Shown one piece after another: positions 45,780 through 57,726 of a stretch of 64,000 nucleotides of DNA. Source of the stretch: Moniliophthora roreri (lineage: Eukaryota > Basidiomycota > Agaricomycetes > Agaricales > Marasmiaceae). Numbering within the stretch: the stretch's first letter is position 1; every line of letters begins with the position of its first letter. The DNA lies in the NCBI GenBank assembly GCA_001466705.2, contig LATX02000019.1:1-64000 (forward strand). The letters are read 5' to 3'. The notes under the pieces were generated by a model that saw only the letters and a list, made by a program, of their open reading frames with translations, ran no database searches and was not told where the DNA came from. A program made the position numbers and the translations under genes.

Positions 45780-48566
45780 TTTGTGTGCCATTCCAGTTTT
45801 GCTTCCTCACTTCAGGCCCTGGAGATTGGTCCTGAGTGACTCCAGAGAGATAGACATCTGATAACAAACTTGCATTGTAAGAGATAAGAGTAACATCTTG
45901 AGTGCATTATAGCACTTTTCTAAGAGACACTTTACACCAAGAAGGAGCCTTGAGCACTTGGAGTGTGGCCTGTGTTGGGTATTAGGTTTTGACACACTTA
46001 GAGTCTTAGCAAGAGGTGTGCCTGTGCTGAGCTCTTTGTAGAAGTTGGTCTAGGACCTTTTCCAGTATGCTGTGTGCTGTAGTAGTCTTAAAGAAGTCTT
46101 GAACTCCATAGGGTCAGACTATATTAGCTATTAAGTCTTTGTATGGGACTGTAGCTCTTGTGTTTGTGCTTTGTGCACCGTGTTCTTTGTGTTTTGTGTG
46201 TGTTTGTGATATAAACCCTTTTTAAAACCCATATATACTCCTCTGGAGGTGAACCTCTTGAAGTAGATTGCTTTAATAAGAGAGAATCAACCTAGCTAAG
46301 AGTTTTGTTGGCATTCTAAGTGTGGTAACTCTGATTACACTGATCCACACTTGCACAACAACCTGAGTTAGACTTTTGGAGGTTATCTTTTGGGTAGTTT
46401 TCCATTAGTCTTATTATAGACAAATTACTGGATTATTATTTCATTTCCATCAGTTATTCTTGCTGAGATAGACTCACTGTATTTATACTGGACCTTTGTA
46501 GCCTAGTTCTCCATCTTGACCTCTTGGTCATTTGGGCTAGACAAGTATTCTTTGTACATATCCCTCAGTAGCTATACTAACTTGGTCATTTGGGCTAGGC
46601 ATTGACCTTGTGTCTGTTGAGTTCAATGTCATATTGACCTAGAGTCTACACCAGATCATCCCTTTCCCTTATCCTTTCCTAACTCAAGTGTAGAGGGTTC
46701 TACTCACTGTGACAAGAGTCATTGCAGCACCACAAAAACACTCTTCAACAATTGGTAGCAGCAATGCTACAACAAATGCAGCTGAATACTGCTCAGAATG
46801 ATATTGCAAAAAACTGAGAAACTCAGTAATGGGGACAGTAGCACATAATGACAAAGCTACTAAGATAAAATCCTCTGACGGTAAAGGCAAGAAGTTGGAA
46901 ATATCCATTACCCCACCCAAGGGTTTTGATAAATCCACATATGGTGACCTGGAAAATCTATTGAAATCAAATGTGCAACCAAGGAAAGAACAACCTAAAA
47001 AGGACAAAATAAACAAAGACAGAGAAGATAAGTCACCTAGTGAAGAGATTCCTATAACAAACAAAATGCCAACTCAAGTATATTTTGATGACCACAAGGT
47101 CAATTTATTCTGTTTGGACCTTGTGTGGAATGTTGTTAGATCAAATGATCCTCCCATGTAGCCACTGGTCCTATACATGGACCTTCTTCCTTTCCCATTG
47201 GTTTACTTCTGTGTAGCCCACTTCTTCCATCTGATTGGCAGACATCACAGTTCAGACACTCCATGTATTCACTGTCATTCCACCTTCCATACAACCCTCT
47301 AGGTCATTATTGATTTCCTGCATAATCGATACCCAGTACCAGTGATATGCATAACTTTTACCTTTTATTTTGCATGCAAATAGAGAATATTTTGCACTTT
47401 TATGGTTGAAAATGAAAGATATAAGGGAATTGAGGACTAGTGTGAGCCCTGAGCAGCTAGTCAAAGCAAGTAGTAGAGAAGGATACAAAATATTAGCAGA
47501 GTAATGGTTGATGGTAGGCCATACAAGGGTACCAGACCACTGCTAGTATGAAAATAAACAGCAAATCTGAACACAGAGGAGCATCCTGAAACCTGTAGAG
47601 AAACACACCACATCACACCTCTCTATTGAAAGCATACCAAAGGGAATATTTTCACTTTTAATAATATTTTCAAACCATGCCCAATTGGAAGGAAGAATAA
47701 AAGCCTTCAATGATACACCTACAAGAACATTATTGAGAAACAGATATGAAACAGAGAATGACAAATTATGGGCGAGGGATACTCGAGATACCGAATAACA
47801 AATTGAAGAATGAAATAGAGGATTGGCTACCAGAAGGGTGCCTGTATCATGGAAAAATGGAAGACAAAGCTGTATGACAAGAAGCCAGCATGGCCAAGCC
47901 TACGCATATGCTTTAGACATGAAAAAGGAAGCATATTATGCATCCAGAAAGCAGATGATAGTAGAAGGAAAAGGAAGGAATTATGCAGAATGGCATGGAA
48001 GTAAAATATTTTCAAACAGAGTTGGAAGGAGAGCTGTCTGATAAAGAAAATTGCAAACGGTTAGTATCAGAAGACTGCACAATCGTCAAAGAAAAAGAAT
48101 AAAAGAGATTATGGCTATGAAGCCTGACTACAATTGGACACTGTGACAGAGAAATTACCAAACACAGCTCAGTTTATATAATATTTAGCACCCAACTCAG
48201 TTTTATTTGTATTTGTGACAGATATATTAGATTATTTATATTGTAGGATATATAAGGGGATGTGTTTTGTAGGTGGAAGGCAGGAGAGATACTGCCCACT
48301 GATTACCAGAGTGTATGACATTGTTGTTCAGGTAGAAGAGCTACCAACAATCAGTATTTTTCAACCACTTCGGGCTCTAGCTTATTTAGTTGTGCAAGAG
48401 GTGCAGGCTAGTTGAGACCTGAGATTGTAACCCAAACTAGAGATATAAACAAAAGCTAGGAAGAGCTTAGTTTTTAATGCAAGAGGCATGTTTTCTGATA
48501 AGAGAAGCATTGCATCAGTCTACTAAGAGGATAGCTGACATGCATCAGTATAGTCTGGTGTTTCAA
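45780..48566. repeat. 2,787-bp tandem duplication, unit 2
   Basis: Direct copy of 42993-45779, including the X3/LTR junction and the gag-like remnant, so the duplication happened after X3 inserted. The repeat joins at TTTCAAT/TTGTGTGCC. Either a very recent event or an assembly error. Confidence 0.9.
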
Positions 48567-49496
48567 TGTGAATCAGAGAGGGTTTCAGGCTAGCAGTGTC
48601 TAGAAGATTTGTCCTCTTGAGAATCATTGCAGAACATAGCTAAGAGGGCTATATTCAGGTACAAGAGGTACCTTTGTTCTCACTTAGAAGAAGTTTATTC
48701 TTTGGGCAGTTTCTGGTCAAAAATATATACCAGTATTTGCTTTTGAAGTGATTAATAAAACTACAAACCAATAAATATTATACCAAACGAACACCAATCT
48801 CAATCTGAGAAGTTGTTTTGAAGGCATTTGTCTCTGAACTACCGAGTAATACATTGAGAATTATTCTTGATGTTGCAGTAACAGTGAACCATGCCGAACC
48901 AACTCGCAAACAAAACTGAGAATCAAGAACTTATATATACCTTTTTCAGGGGTATTTTGGCACCACAGGCCTCATGTTTTCATAATAGAGGCATAGGTTT
49001 TTGAGCATCTTCACCAGTCCTGTGGACACCTAGTCAGTCCATTGTATCCATCTGAGAGTGTCTTTGAAGCTCCATGTAGGTGTCAATGCCAACTGTGTAC
49101 TATAGTGTTGATAGTAATAATGAATGTAAAGTCTTTTGATGCATTATTATGCAATGTGATTGTAACATGACCAGTCTAGTGCACTTAGACTGTGGATCCC
49201 ACTGATATCTATTCCTCTACATTCAGAGTTAGTGGTTTCTGGCCTGTTTTTATTGGCCAAGGACCCTCACAGCAATGCTTCACTGTAATGTAGTGGGCTA
49301 GTATAGTCTACTATCCTCAACTAGGTTGTGTTACAGTGTCAATTATTAGACTTTTAAGGCACTTAAATCTTAGACACCATGCCAGAGCTCTCTATCTATT
49401 GAGTCACATGGAATTCACATGCACTCTAGGCACTTTTTCTAGTATTTGACACAAAAAGTGCATGATTTCATATCTAGGCCAAAATTAGGCACATCA
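48567..49496. other. AT-rich, no gene seen
   Basis: CpG-poor repeat-like DNA without frames or copies elsewhere in the window. Confidence 0.35.
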
Positions 49497-49944
49497 GTGT
49501 AGCTTTTTTCCCTTGTCTTTTCCTCTAAGTTCCCTTATCTTATCCTTACCTTTCATCTCTTTATCCAATTACTTACCTTATTTATACTACTACAGCTACC
49601 TTTCCCTAAAGCATTCCATTCCACCTGGGTTTCCTTCTGGATCATTCTTCTATTTCCATCAGTTATTCTCACCAAGACAGACTCATTGTATTTATACTTG
49701 ACCTTTATAGCCTAGTTCCCCATCTTAACCTCTTGGTCATTTGGGCTAGGCAAGTATTTATTGTACATATTCCTTAGTAGCTATATTAACTTGGTTATTT
49801 GGGCTAGGCATTGACTTTGTGTCTGTTGAGTTCAATGTCGTATTGACCTAGAGTCTACACTGGATCACCCCTTTCCTTTATCTCTATTCTGACTTGAGTG
49901 CAGAGGGTTCTACTCACTGTTACATGAGTCATTGTGGCATCACA
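49497..49944 (+). mobile_element. solo LTR of the Ty3/gypsy family
   Basis: It aligns with both halves of the LTR at 41737-43947 without the X insertion, from AGCTTTTTTCCCTTG to GGCATCACA. The first 8 or so bases are diverged. No internal region follows, so it is a solo LTR from recombination. Confidence 0.7.
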
Positions 49945-50319
49945 CAGCCAACTTGTAGAGTCTAGGCAAGTTGGCTGATCTGAGTAGAGGATTGGAGGGG
50001 AATGTGGTGAAGAGTGCAAGGATGAGTGGCATAGAGGGATTAGATTGGGACTCTGCCTCCAAGAGAGTTTCTGGTTGATTGATGTTGCTGTTTTATTAGA
50101 TGCACAGCTCATGGTTTATAGTCTTTTGTATCAGAAGGTTTAAAGAAATAAGTAACATGAAACTTAAAGGAAATTATTTCATAAAAACAGTAGAGGTTTG
50201 CCTATAGTAACTTTGAATTGACATTTTAATAGCATTTATCTCTACTTAATAAGTAGTTCCAACTTTAGACATTGGAGCTGGCTCCATTTTCATGCAGCAG
50301 CTTCATAATATTCAGATTT

Positions 50320-53300
50320 CTTGTCTGTAAGGCTGCTTAAAGTGCTGTCCCATACCTGCTACCTTGAATGTATATTTCAGTAGCATTTCCCTATGATTAA
50401 AAAGTAATTTCAACATTTGGGTTGGCCCCCTTTTCAAGCAGCAGCTGCACAATGTCCTCATTTCCTGCTATCATAGCTGCCAGGAGTGGTGTCCCATTTT
50501 TGCCACCTTGGATGGATATTTCAGTAGCATTTCTCTATAATTCAAAAGTAATTGTGACCTTCAACATTTGGGTTGGCCCCATTTGCAAGCAGCAGGTGCA
50601 CAATGTCCTCATTTCCTGCTGTTACAGCTGCCAAGAGTGGTGTCCCATATTTGCCACCTTGGATGGATATTTCAGTAGCATTTCTCTATGGTTGAAAAGT
50701 AATTCTAACCTTCAACATTTGGGTTGGCCCCCTTTTCAAGCAGCAGGTGCACAATGTCCTCATTTTCTGCTGTTACAGCTGCCAGGAGTGGTGTCCTATA
50801 TTTGCTACCTTGAATGGATATTTCAGTAGCATTTCTCTATGATTGAAAAGTAATTCTGACCTTCAACATTTGGGTTAGCCTCCTGTTTAAGCAGCAGATG
50901 TACAATGTCCTCATTTTCTGCTGTTACAGCTGCCAGGAGTGGTGTCCCATATTTGCCACCTTGAATGGATATTTCAGTAGCATTTCTCGTGTCCCATATT
51001 TGCCACCTTGGATGGATATTTCAGTAGCATTTCTCTATGGTTCAAAAGTAATTCTGACCTTCAACATTTGGGTTGGCCCCCTTTTCAAGCAGCAGGTGCA
51101 CAATGTCCTCATTTCCTGCTGTTACAGCTGCCAGGAGTGGTGTCCCATATTTGCCACCTTGGATGGATATTTCAGTAGCATTTCCCTATGATTGAAAAGT
51201 AATTCTGACCTTCAACATTTGGGTTGGCCCCCTTTTTAAGTAGCAGCTGCACAATGTCCACATTTCGTGCAAATAAGGCTGCTTGAAGTGCTGTCCCATA
51301 TTGACCACCTTGAATGGATATTTTAGTGGCATTCTCTATAATTCAGACAAAATTCTGACCTTCAACATCTGGGTCAGCTCCCTTTTCAAGCAGCAACTTC
51401 ACAATGCCCACATTTCCTGCAAATGAGGCTGCTTGAAGTGCTGTCCCATACTTGCCACCTTGAATGGATATTTTAGCAGCATTTCTCTATGATTTAGAAG
51501 TAATTCTGACCTTCAACATTTGGGTTGGCCCTCTTTTCAAGCAGCAGCTGCACAATGTCTACATTTCTTGCAAATGAGGCTGCTTGAAGTGCTGTCCCAT
51601 GCTCACCACCTTGAATGGATATTCTAGTAACATTTCTCTATAACTTAAACAAAATTCTGACCTTCAACATCTGGGTGAGCTCCCTTTTCAAGCAGAAACT
51701 TCATAATGTCCATATTTCTTGCAAATGAGGCTGCTTGAAGTGCTGTCCCATACTGACCACCTTGAATGGATATTCTAGTAGCATTTCTCTATAATTTAAA
51801 TGAGATTCTGACCTTCAACATTTGGGTCAGCTCCCTTCTCAAGCAGCAACTTCACAACATCCACATTTCTTGTAAATGATGCTGCTTGAAGTGCTGTCCC
51901 ATACTTGCCACCTTAAATAGATATTTTAGTGGCATTTCTCTATAATTTAGATGGAATTCTGACCTTTAACATTTGGGTCAACTCCCTGTTCAAGCAGCAA
52001 CTTCACAATGTCCACATTTTCTGCAAATGAGGCTGCTTGAGGTGCTGTCCCATACTTGCCACCTTGGATGGATATTTCAGTAGCATTTCTCTATAATTCA
52101 AAAGTAATTCTGACCTTCAACATTTGGGTTGGCCCCCTTTTCAAGCAGCAAGTGCACAATGTCCTGTTTTCCTGCTGTTATAGCTGCCAGGAGTGCTGTC
52201 CCATATTTGCCACCTTGGATGGATATTTCAGTAGCATTTCTCTATAATTTAAATGAAATTCTGACCTTCAACATTTGGGTTGGCCTCCTTTTCAAGCAGC
52301 TGCACAATGCCCTGATTTCCTGCTGTTATAGCTATTTGAAGTGCTGTCCCATATTTGCCACCTTGAATGGATATTTTAGTACCATTTCTCTATAATTTAA
52401 ATGAAACTCTGACCTTCAACATTTGGGTCAGCTCCCTTTTCAAGCAGCAACTCCACAATGCCCACATTTTCTGCAATTGAGGCTGCTTGAAGTGCTGTCC
52501 CATACTCACCACCTTGGGTGGATATTTTAGTAGCATTCCTCTATAATTTAAATGAAATTCTGACCTTCAACATTTGGGTCAGCTCCCTTTTCAAGCAGCA
52601 ACTCTACAATGCCCACATTTCTTGTAAATGAGGCTGCTTGAAGTGCTGTCCCATACTTCCCACCTTGAATGGATATTTTAGTGGCATTTCTCTATAATTC
52701 AAATCAGATTCTGACCTTTAACATTTGTGTCAGCTCCCTTTTCAAGCAGCAAGTCCACAATAACCACATTTCCTGCAAATGATGCTGCTTGAAGTGCTGT
52801 CCCATACTGACCATCTTGAATGGATATTTTAGTGGCATTTCTCTATGATTCAAAAGTACCTCTGACCTTCAACATTTGGGTCAGCTCCCTTTTCAAGTAG
52901 CAAGTCCACAATGACCACATTTCCTGCAAATGATGCTGCTTGAAGTGCTGTCCCATACTGACCACCTTGAATGGATATTTTAGTGGCATTCCTCTATGAT
53001 TCAAAAGTAACTCTGACCTTCAACATTTGGGTCAGCTCCCTTTTCAAGCAGCAACTTCACAATGTCCACATTTCCTGTAAATGAGGCTGCTTGAAGTGCT
53101 GTCCTATACTTCCCACCTTGAATGGATATTTTAGTAGCATTTCTTTATAATTTAAATAAAATTCTAACCTTCAATGTTTGGGTCAGCTCCCTTTTCAAGC
53201 AGCAACTTCACAATCTCCACATTTCCTGCAAATGAGGCTACTTGAAGTGCTGTCCCATGCTCACCACCTTGAATAGATATTTTAGTAGCATTTCTCTATA

Positions 53301-54021
53301 ATTTAAATGAAATTCTGACCTTTAACATTTGGGTCAGCTCCCTTTTCAAGCAGCAACTTCACAATCTCCACATTTCCTGTAAATGAGGCTGCTTGAAGTG
53401 CTGCCCCATACTTTCCACCTTGAATGGATATTTTAGTAGCATTTCTTTATAATTTAAATAAAATTCTAACCTTCAATGTTTGGGTCAGCTCCCTTTTCAA
53501 GCAGCAACTTCACAATGTCCACATTTGTTGTAAATGAGGCTGCTTGAAGTGCTGTCCTATACTTGCCACCTTGAATGGATATTTTAGTGGCATTTCTCTA
53601 TAATTTAAATAAAATTCTGACCTTCAATGTTTGGGTCAACTCCCTGTGCAAGCAGCAACTTCACAATGTCTACATTTTCCACAAATGAGGCTGCTTGAAG
53701 TCCTGTCCCATACAGGCCACCTTGGATGGATATTTCAGTAGCATTTCTCTATGATTCAAATGTAACTCTGACCTTCAACATTTGGGTTGGCCCCTTTTCC
53801 AAGCAGCAGGCGCACAATGTCCTGATCTCCTGCTGCTATAGCTGCTTGAAGTGCTGTCCCATATTTGTCACCTTGAATAGACATTTCAATAGTATTTCTC
53901 TCCAATTAACAGTGATTCTGACCTTTAACATCTGGCTTTGCTCTATAGTCCAATAGCACACTAACTAACACCAAGTCTCCTTTATATGATGCAACCTGCA
54001 GTGCTGTTATAGACTTATTCT
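50320..54021 (-). repeat. 151-bp exon-intron tandem array (25 units)
   Basis: Period 148-154 bp, each unit being one 99-nt ankyrin exon and one intron. Two classes occur. Class D codes AASFAGNVDIVKLLLEKGAD and class N codes AAVTAGNEDIVHLLLEKGAN. N forms the C-terminal run (units near 50.45-51.2 kb) and reappears near 52.2-52.4 and 53.8 kb. Units near 51.3 and 51.55 kb start as D and end as N. The last unit (50320-50396) lies behind the stop and is decayed. Near 50945-51010 a 47-bp stretch is duplicated and doubles one acceptor site. Confidence 0.9.
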
Positions 54022-55402
54022 CTATGTAATGCATTCAGCATACTCCTCAATAAGGGAAAAACCACAGTTATACCTTGGTCTCCAACCTCTATATTAACAT
54101 CTACACCTTTCTGAACTAAATCCTTGATTGCTCCCATCTCCTCATAAAGGATAGCATTCCTGAATGCTCTAGTATCCCCCTCTCTATGTTGCCTTTCCCG
54201 GTATTCAAAGATAGCCTCCAGAATGTCATGCAAGGGTGCTGCTAGTAGGAGCAATGCAAGAGTTTGGCCAAATGTCCATTTTGATTCATTAGAATCCTCC
54301 TGTAGATGTTGATTTTGTTTGAGGGTGAGCTCAATATCAACAAGGAATATAATATTAATGATGATTGGAATGATGCTTGGAGGTATGGTGTTGTTCTTGG
54401 GGTTGCCAAAACACTTCCTGTGCAATATTGGGTAGTATATGTACAGACCAAGGAAGACAACCATTGGAATGATCAAATTCAGCCCAGGTATGAGGAATAG
54501 TGAGTAAATCACAAGTGACCCCACATGCAATCCCTTTGAGCTAAGAGGAATATGGTGGCCCAGGATAACTATGGTTGCAGAGTTGACTGCACAAGAGCTT
54601 GAATGTTCAAATGAAGCTGGATTACTCCAGAGCCAAATCCCCACAGCAGCCATAATGGACAGGTGGAGAGAGCCTAGAGAGAGGACAATCCTTCTGATGA
54701 TACCTTTTATCCAAGACTGCTGTTGAGGCTCTGTGCCTCTGCGCCTCTGCTCTATAAGCAATATTTATGTGAGAATCTTGAATTTCTAGCAAGGAAATGG
54801 GTTTACTACTCTCTGGTGAATCCAAGTTTGCAGGGTTATTAGAGCCAAGGGATTCTTCATCTGCAAATGGCAGGTCAGCTGAAAAAATCAATATTGTCAG
54901 AGTACATTCTCTTACCTTTTCTTTTCTTAATCTGTGCAGCAGTCAACCAAAGCTTCTTCCCAATATGTGCTATCCAAGAGGACCACTCTGGTTTGACCTG
55001 ATCTGGTCCATCTTGACTCTTGTGCTGAATGTAGAGAAGAAAGTAGATGAATGTGTTTGTGTTGTTCATCCAGCTCAAGCTGAGGACAATAGTTGCATGA
55101 AAGCTGGATAATCCAAGAGTCTGAGCCTGGACCATGGCTGAAATCAAGATGGCAAAAGCAGTAATGAGGATGGTGGTTGATTGGGCTTCAATGGAGTCAA
55201 GTTCATATGAAGTCACTTTTCCATCGAAGAGGGCCCATATAACAGGGATGAAACCAAGTAGATTCTGGGTGTAGATTGCTGCTCGGACACCAACTCCTGA
55301 GATGTCTGGATCTGAAGGGATGCAGGACATTGCTGTTGGATGTAAGGTTGTGGGAGGAAGCAAGTAAGATACATGGGCAGCATTCAAAGACAACAGATTC
55401 AT
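50397..55402 (-). CDS. membrane protein with about 24 ankyrin repeats
   Basis: The exons are 55402-54916, 54860-54810, 54751-54074, 54021-53923, then about 23 further 99-nt exons spaced by about 52-nt introns. The frame ends at TAA 50397. Length is about 1,200 residues. Exon 1 has DISGVGVRAAIYTQNLLGFI and HATIVLSLSWMNNTNTFIYF, marks of an agaricomycete multi-pass membrane family. Exon 3 has four or five more helices, from SLHLSIMAAVGIWLW to FGQTLALLLLAAPL. Each later exon encodes one ankyrin repeat such as GKYGTALQAASFAGNVDIVK plus LLLEKGADPNVE. All introns are phase 1, so any repeat exon can be lost or gained without a frame change. Donors are mostly GTCAGA. Ankyrin repeats bind proteins, so a membrane-anchored receptor is inferred. 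The first 10 repeat units I translated are open. Confidence 0.8.
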
Positions 55403-55499
55403 GTTGACGAGTCAGCTGAATAACATCGTGATCTACCACAGATCGACATGAGGACTTCATTTCACCAATAGACGAACGGAGCAAACGGAAAAGGTTAAA

Positions 55500-55649
55500 T
55501 TACATCAAAAGTTGCTGGCGTGCTTCGGCACGTTTACTACATTGTCCACACAAGTACCGACTGCCCTCCCCTCCACCAGATTGATCCTTGCAGATTTCCA
55601 GAACTAACTCCCGACCTGTAGCACCTGTTTCCGTGATGGGACAAGCCAT
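55500..55649 (-). CDS. short cysteine-containing ORF, doubtful
   Basis: A 49-codon frame begins MACPITETGATGREL and ends YLCGQCSKRAEARQQLLM. It reads more like protein than neighbouring frames. A cysteine-rich frame at 55913-55689 lies just upstream, so both may be exons of one small gene on the minus strand. No family recognised; splice joining not found. Confidence 0.2.
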   Translation of the reverse strand: MACPITETGATGRELVLEICKDQSGGGEGSRYLCGQCSKRAEARQQLLM

Positions 55650-56624
55650 CCCACAGCGTGAGCCACACTATCCCAGGTTGAAATCCACTCAGCGGCAATA
55701 ACATGGTTCCAGGCCTCCCAAGCATTCCAAGAGAGCGTTCATATTACTATAGTTGGTGTTATATGGCTCTTCGGGAGCGTTTGTGCATGCCAAATTACGA
55801 CACAGGACATGGCATCGCTTGGAGCGACGGTACATGATGAGATGACAGTCTGCGTGTTTGCCATGCGCTGGGTGAAAGCCGCAACGAGTGTGATCTAAAT
55901 TGATGTATTGCAAAGGTGTGTGAGGAGGAAGGAGGCAATGAGCGTCCTGTGCTCAAAGACAAAAGAGGGTGTTCAGTATTCGTACTGGTGAATTAAAGCA
56001 CGATGAGCGTGATCGAGATTTGGAAAAGTTGCGAGATGACGGTGCTAGTTTAGTTCCTGCCCCAAACGAGATGTTAGTGGACGCTATCAGACACTATCAG
56101 ATGCTAGTTCAACGAATCCGCGAAAATCTGACACGCACCTGACGTTTTCTGACATCCGTCTGCTTGATTCCTTCTTCCTCCCCGGGCCACAAACCTGAAG
56201 CGTAGCCAAACAAGACTTCAGAAAAGAACACTCCCCCACGAGACGGACTCAGACTTGAAAAAAGCTTGTGCCTTGCGGTCCGTGCACAGCCTCAAATTCC
56301 CTATGCCCTAAATTTCCCCACGCTCGTTTTTTCCCCCTAACCATCACTTATCTACTAGTCCACTCTTTCTCCTCGCCTGTATTGCTCTCTCGCTGTCTCG
56401 AGGTGAAACTTGATAGTTCAAGCTACGATGCAGGGAGTACGGATAAGACCAGACAGCGATGAAATGGTACGCGTACTGTTTACTTGTCGTTTGTGCGAAA
56501 CTAAAGATATTTCAACGCGTCAGATACCGCCCAGTCGGTGACGCTGTGCAATATACGGCTATCTCGTGAGTCAACCCTATAAAATCACTACCCTTTACTA
56601 AACCCACTAAACCCACTACGCATT
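55650..56624. other. intergenic
   Basis: Normal CpG content returns here. The pyrimidine-rich stretch near 56330-56400 is probably promoter of the following gene. No other gene seen. Confidence 0.4.
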
Positions 56625-57269
56625 ATGGCTAGCCGTGTCGTTGCTCCTCGTTCCAGGTCTCAAATGGTCGAGGAGTACCTTCATCCCGTTGTGGATAACG
56701 TCAACATCCCTTCCAAGTTTAGCTACTGGAGCCTTCTTCGTCCAGTTCGATGTTGTAAGTACCCGATGACTTCTTAACGATTTTATATCCAAATACTCAT
56801 TCGAACCATATAGTTACCCATACTTCTCTCGGAAATTTCTCCGCGAGCCTTTCGGGCTAGTTTCGCTGGTTGTATCAACTCAGCACAGTGCCTTCCAGTC
56901 CAAGGGCCCAAATCGAAGCAGGTATGCCTTTACCTTATAGGCGCTGGTTCTATTACTGTACACTATCTCAGACGCTGGAAAAAGCCTGTCTTCTCCCTCT
57001 ACAGGTTTTGCCTCGGAACCGAGTTCTTGTGCTGTGTCTACCTGCTTTAGTCGGCGGTGGATACTTCAGGACCACGAATGCAAATGGCGATGCCATCCCG
57101 AATTATGCTGCCTTTCAGGGTATCCTCGTTGGTGCAGCAGCGTTCTGCTCATTGATATTTTGCACTCTTCGAGCCAGAGTACGTTGTCCGGTCTAGCTAC
57201 AGTATTGCCACTCATACTGTCTCTCAGGAGTCATGGCTCGCATCTCGAACGATACAAGACGGCGTCTGA
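56625..57269 (+). CDS. small membrane protein, unknown (141 aa)
   Basis: The five exons are 56625-56656, 56718-56754, 56814-56921, 56972-57178 and 57228-57269, giving 426 nt in one frame. It reads TGAFFVQFDV-LPILLSEIS, then AGCINSAQCLPVQGPKSKQ, NRVLVLCLPALVGGGYFRT and GILVGAAAFCSLIFCTLRAR. Two or three helices make a small integral membrane protein. I believe related proteins occur in other mushrooms but know no function. The first intron has a weak donor (GTCTCA); without it the frame from the ATG leads nowhere, but the true 5' exon could differ. Exons 2-4 are the most certain. Confidence 0.65.
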
Positions 57270-57726
57270 GGAGGTCATCATGATCGACAGGACTAGAGTG
57301 GATAAGACTCAGGATAATTCATCGGAGAGTGGCGGCGAGAACAACTTACAAGGCTGTCTCCGAAGGATTCACGTCGGATGTCGCTCCAAAGGTATTTCCT
57401 GTATCCAGATCCCACGACTCTTGACTGATGAAGTGCGCTCCAGTAATCATTGAGCTCCAAGCATCCGAGATACTTTGTCCACACTACCGTTGCCAGTGAA
57501 TTCCTCGCCGAATCTAAACATCAGGAGCCAGTGACAGAGATACAATATTTGGATATCAGTTCGCAATTAGTACCCTCTATGTTGTATGCCATGTAGTTGT
57601 CGTAGTGCAATGTAGTTATCGTAGTGCATCTTAGCGCTGCGCGCATGGCGTGGGGATCTTTCCGGAAGGTGATGTCACCCCGCGAGTCCGAATTATTCTT
57701 GATTCTTAACCACCATCTACCACCCA

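Noticed and set aside
50422..53956. Plus-strand frames repeating FATLDGYFSSISL-type sequence, which look like a repetitive protein
   Set aside because: They are antisense to the ankyrin exons; the minus strand gives classic ankyrin repeats with splice sites.
50320..54021. Regular 151-bp spaced repeats resembling a CRISPR-like array
   Set aside because: The whole unit, not a short repeat, is conserved and it encodes ankyrin exons in a eukaryotic genome.
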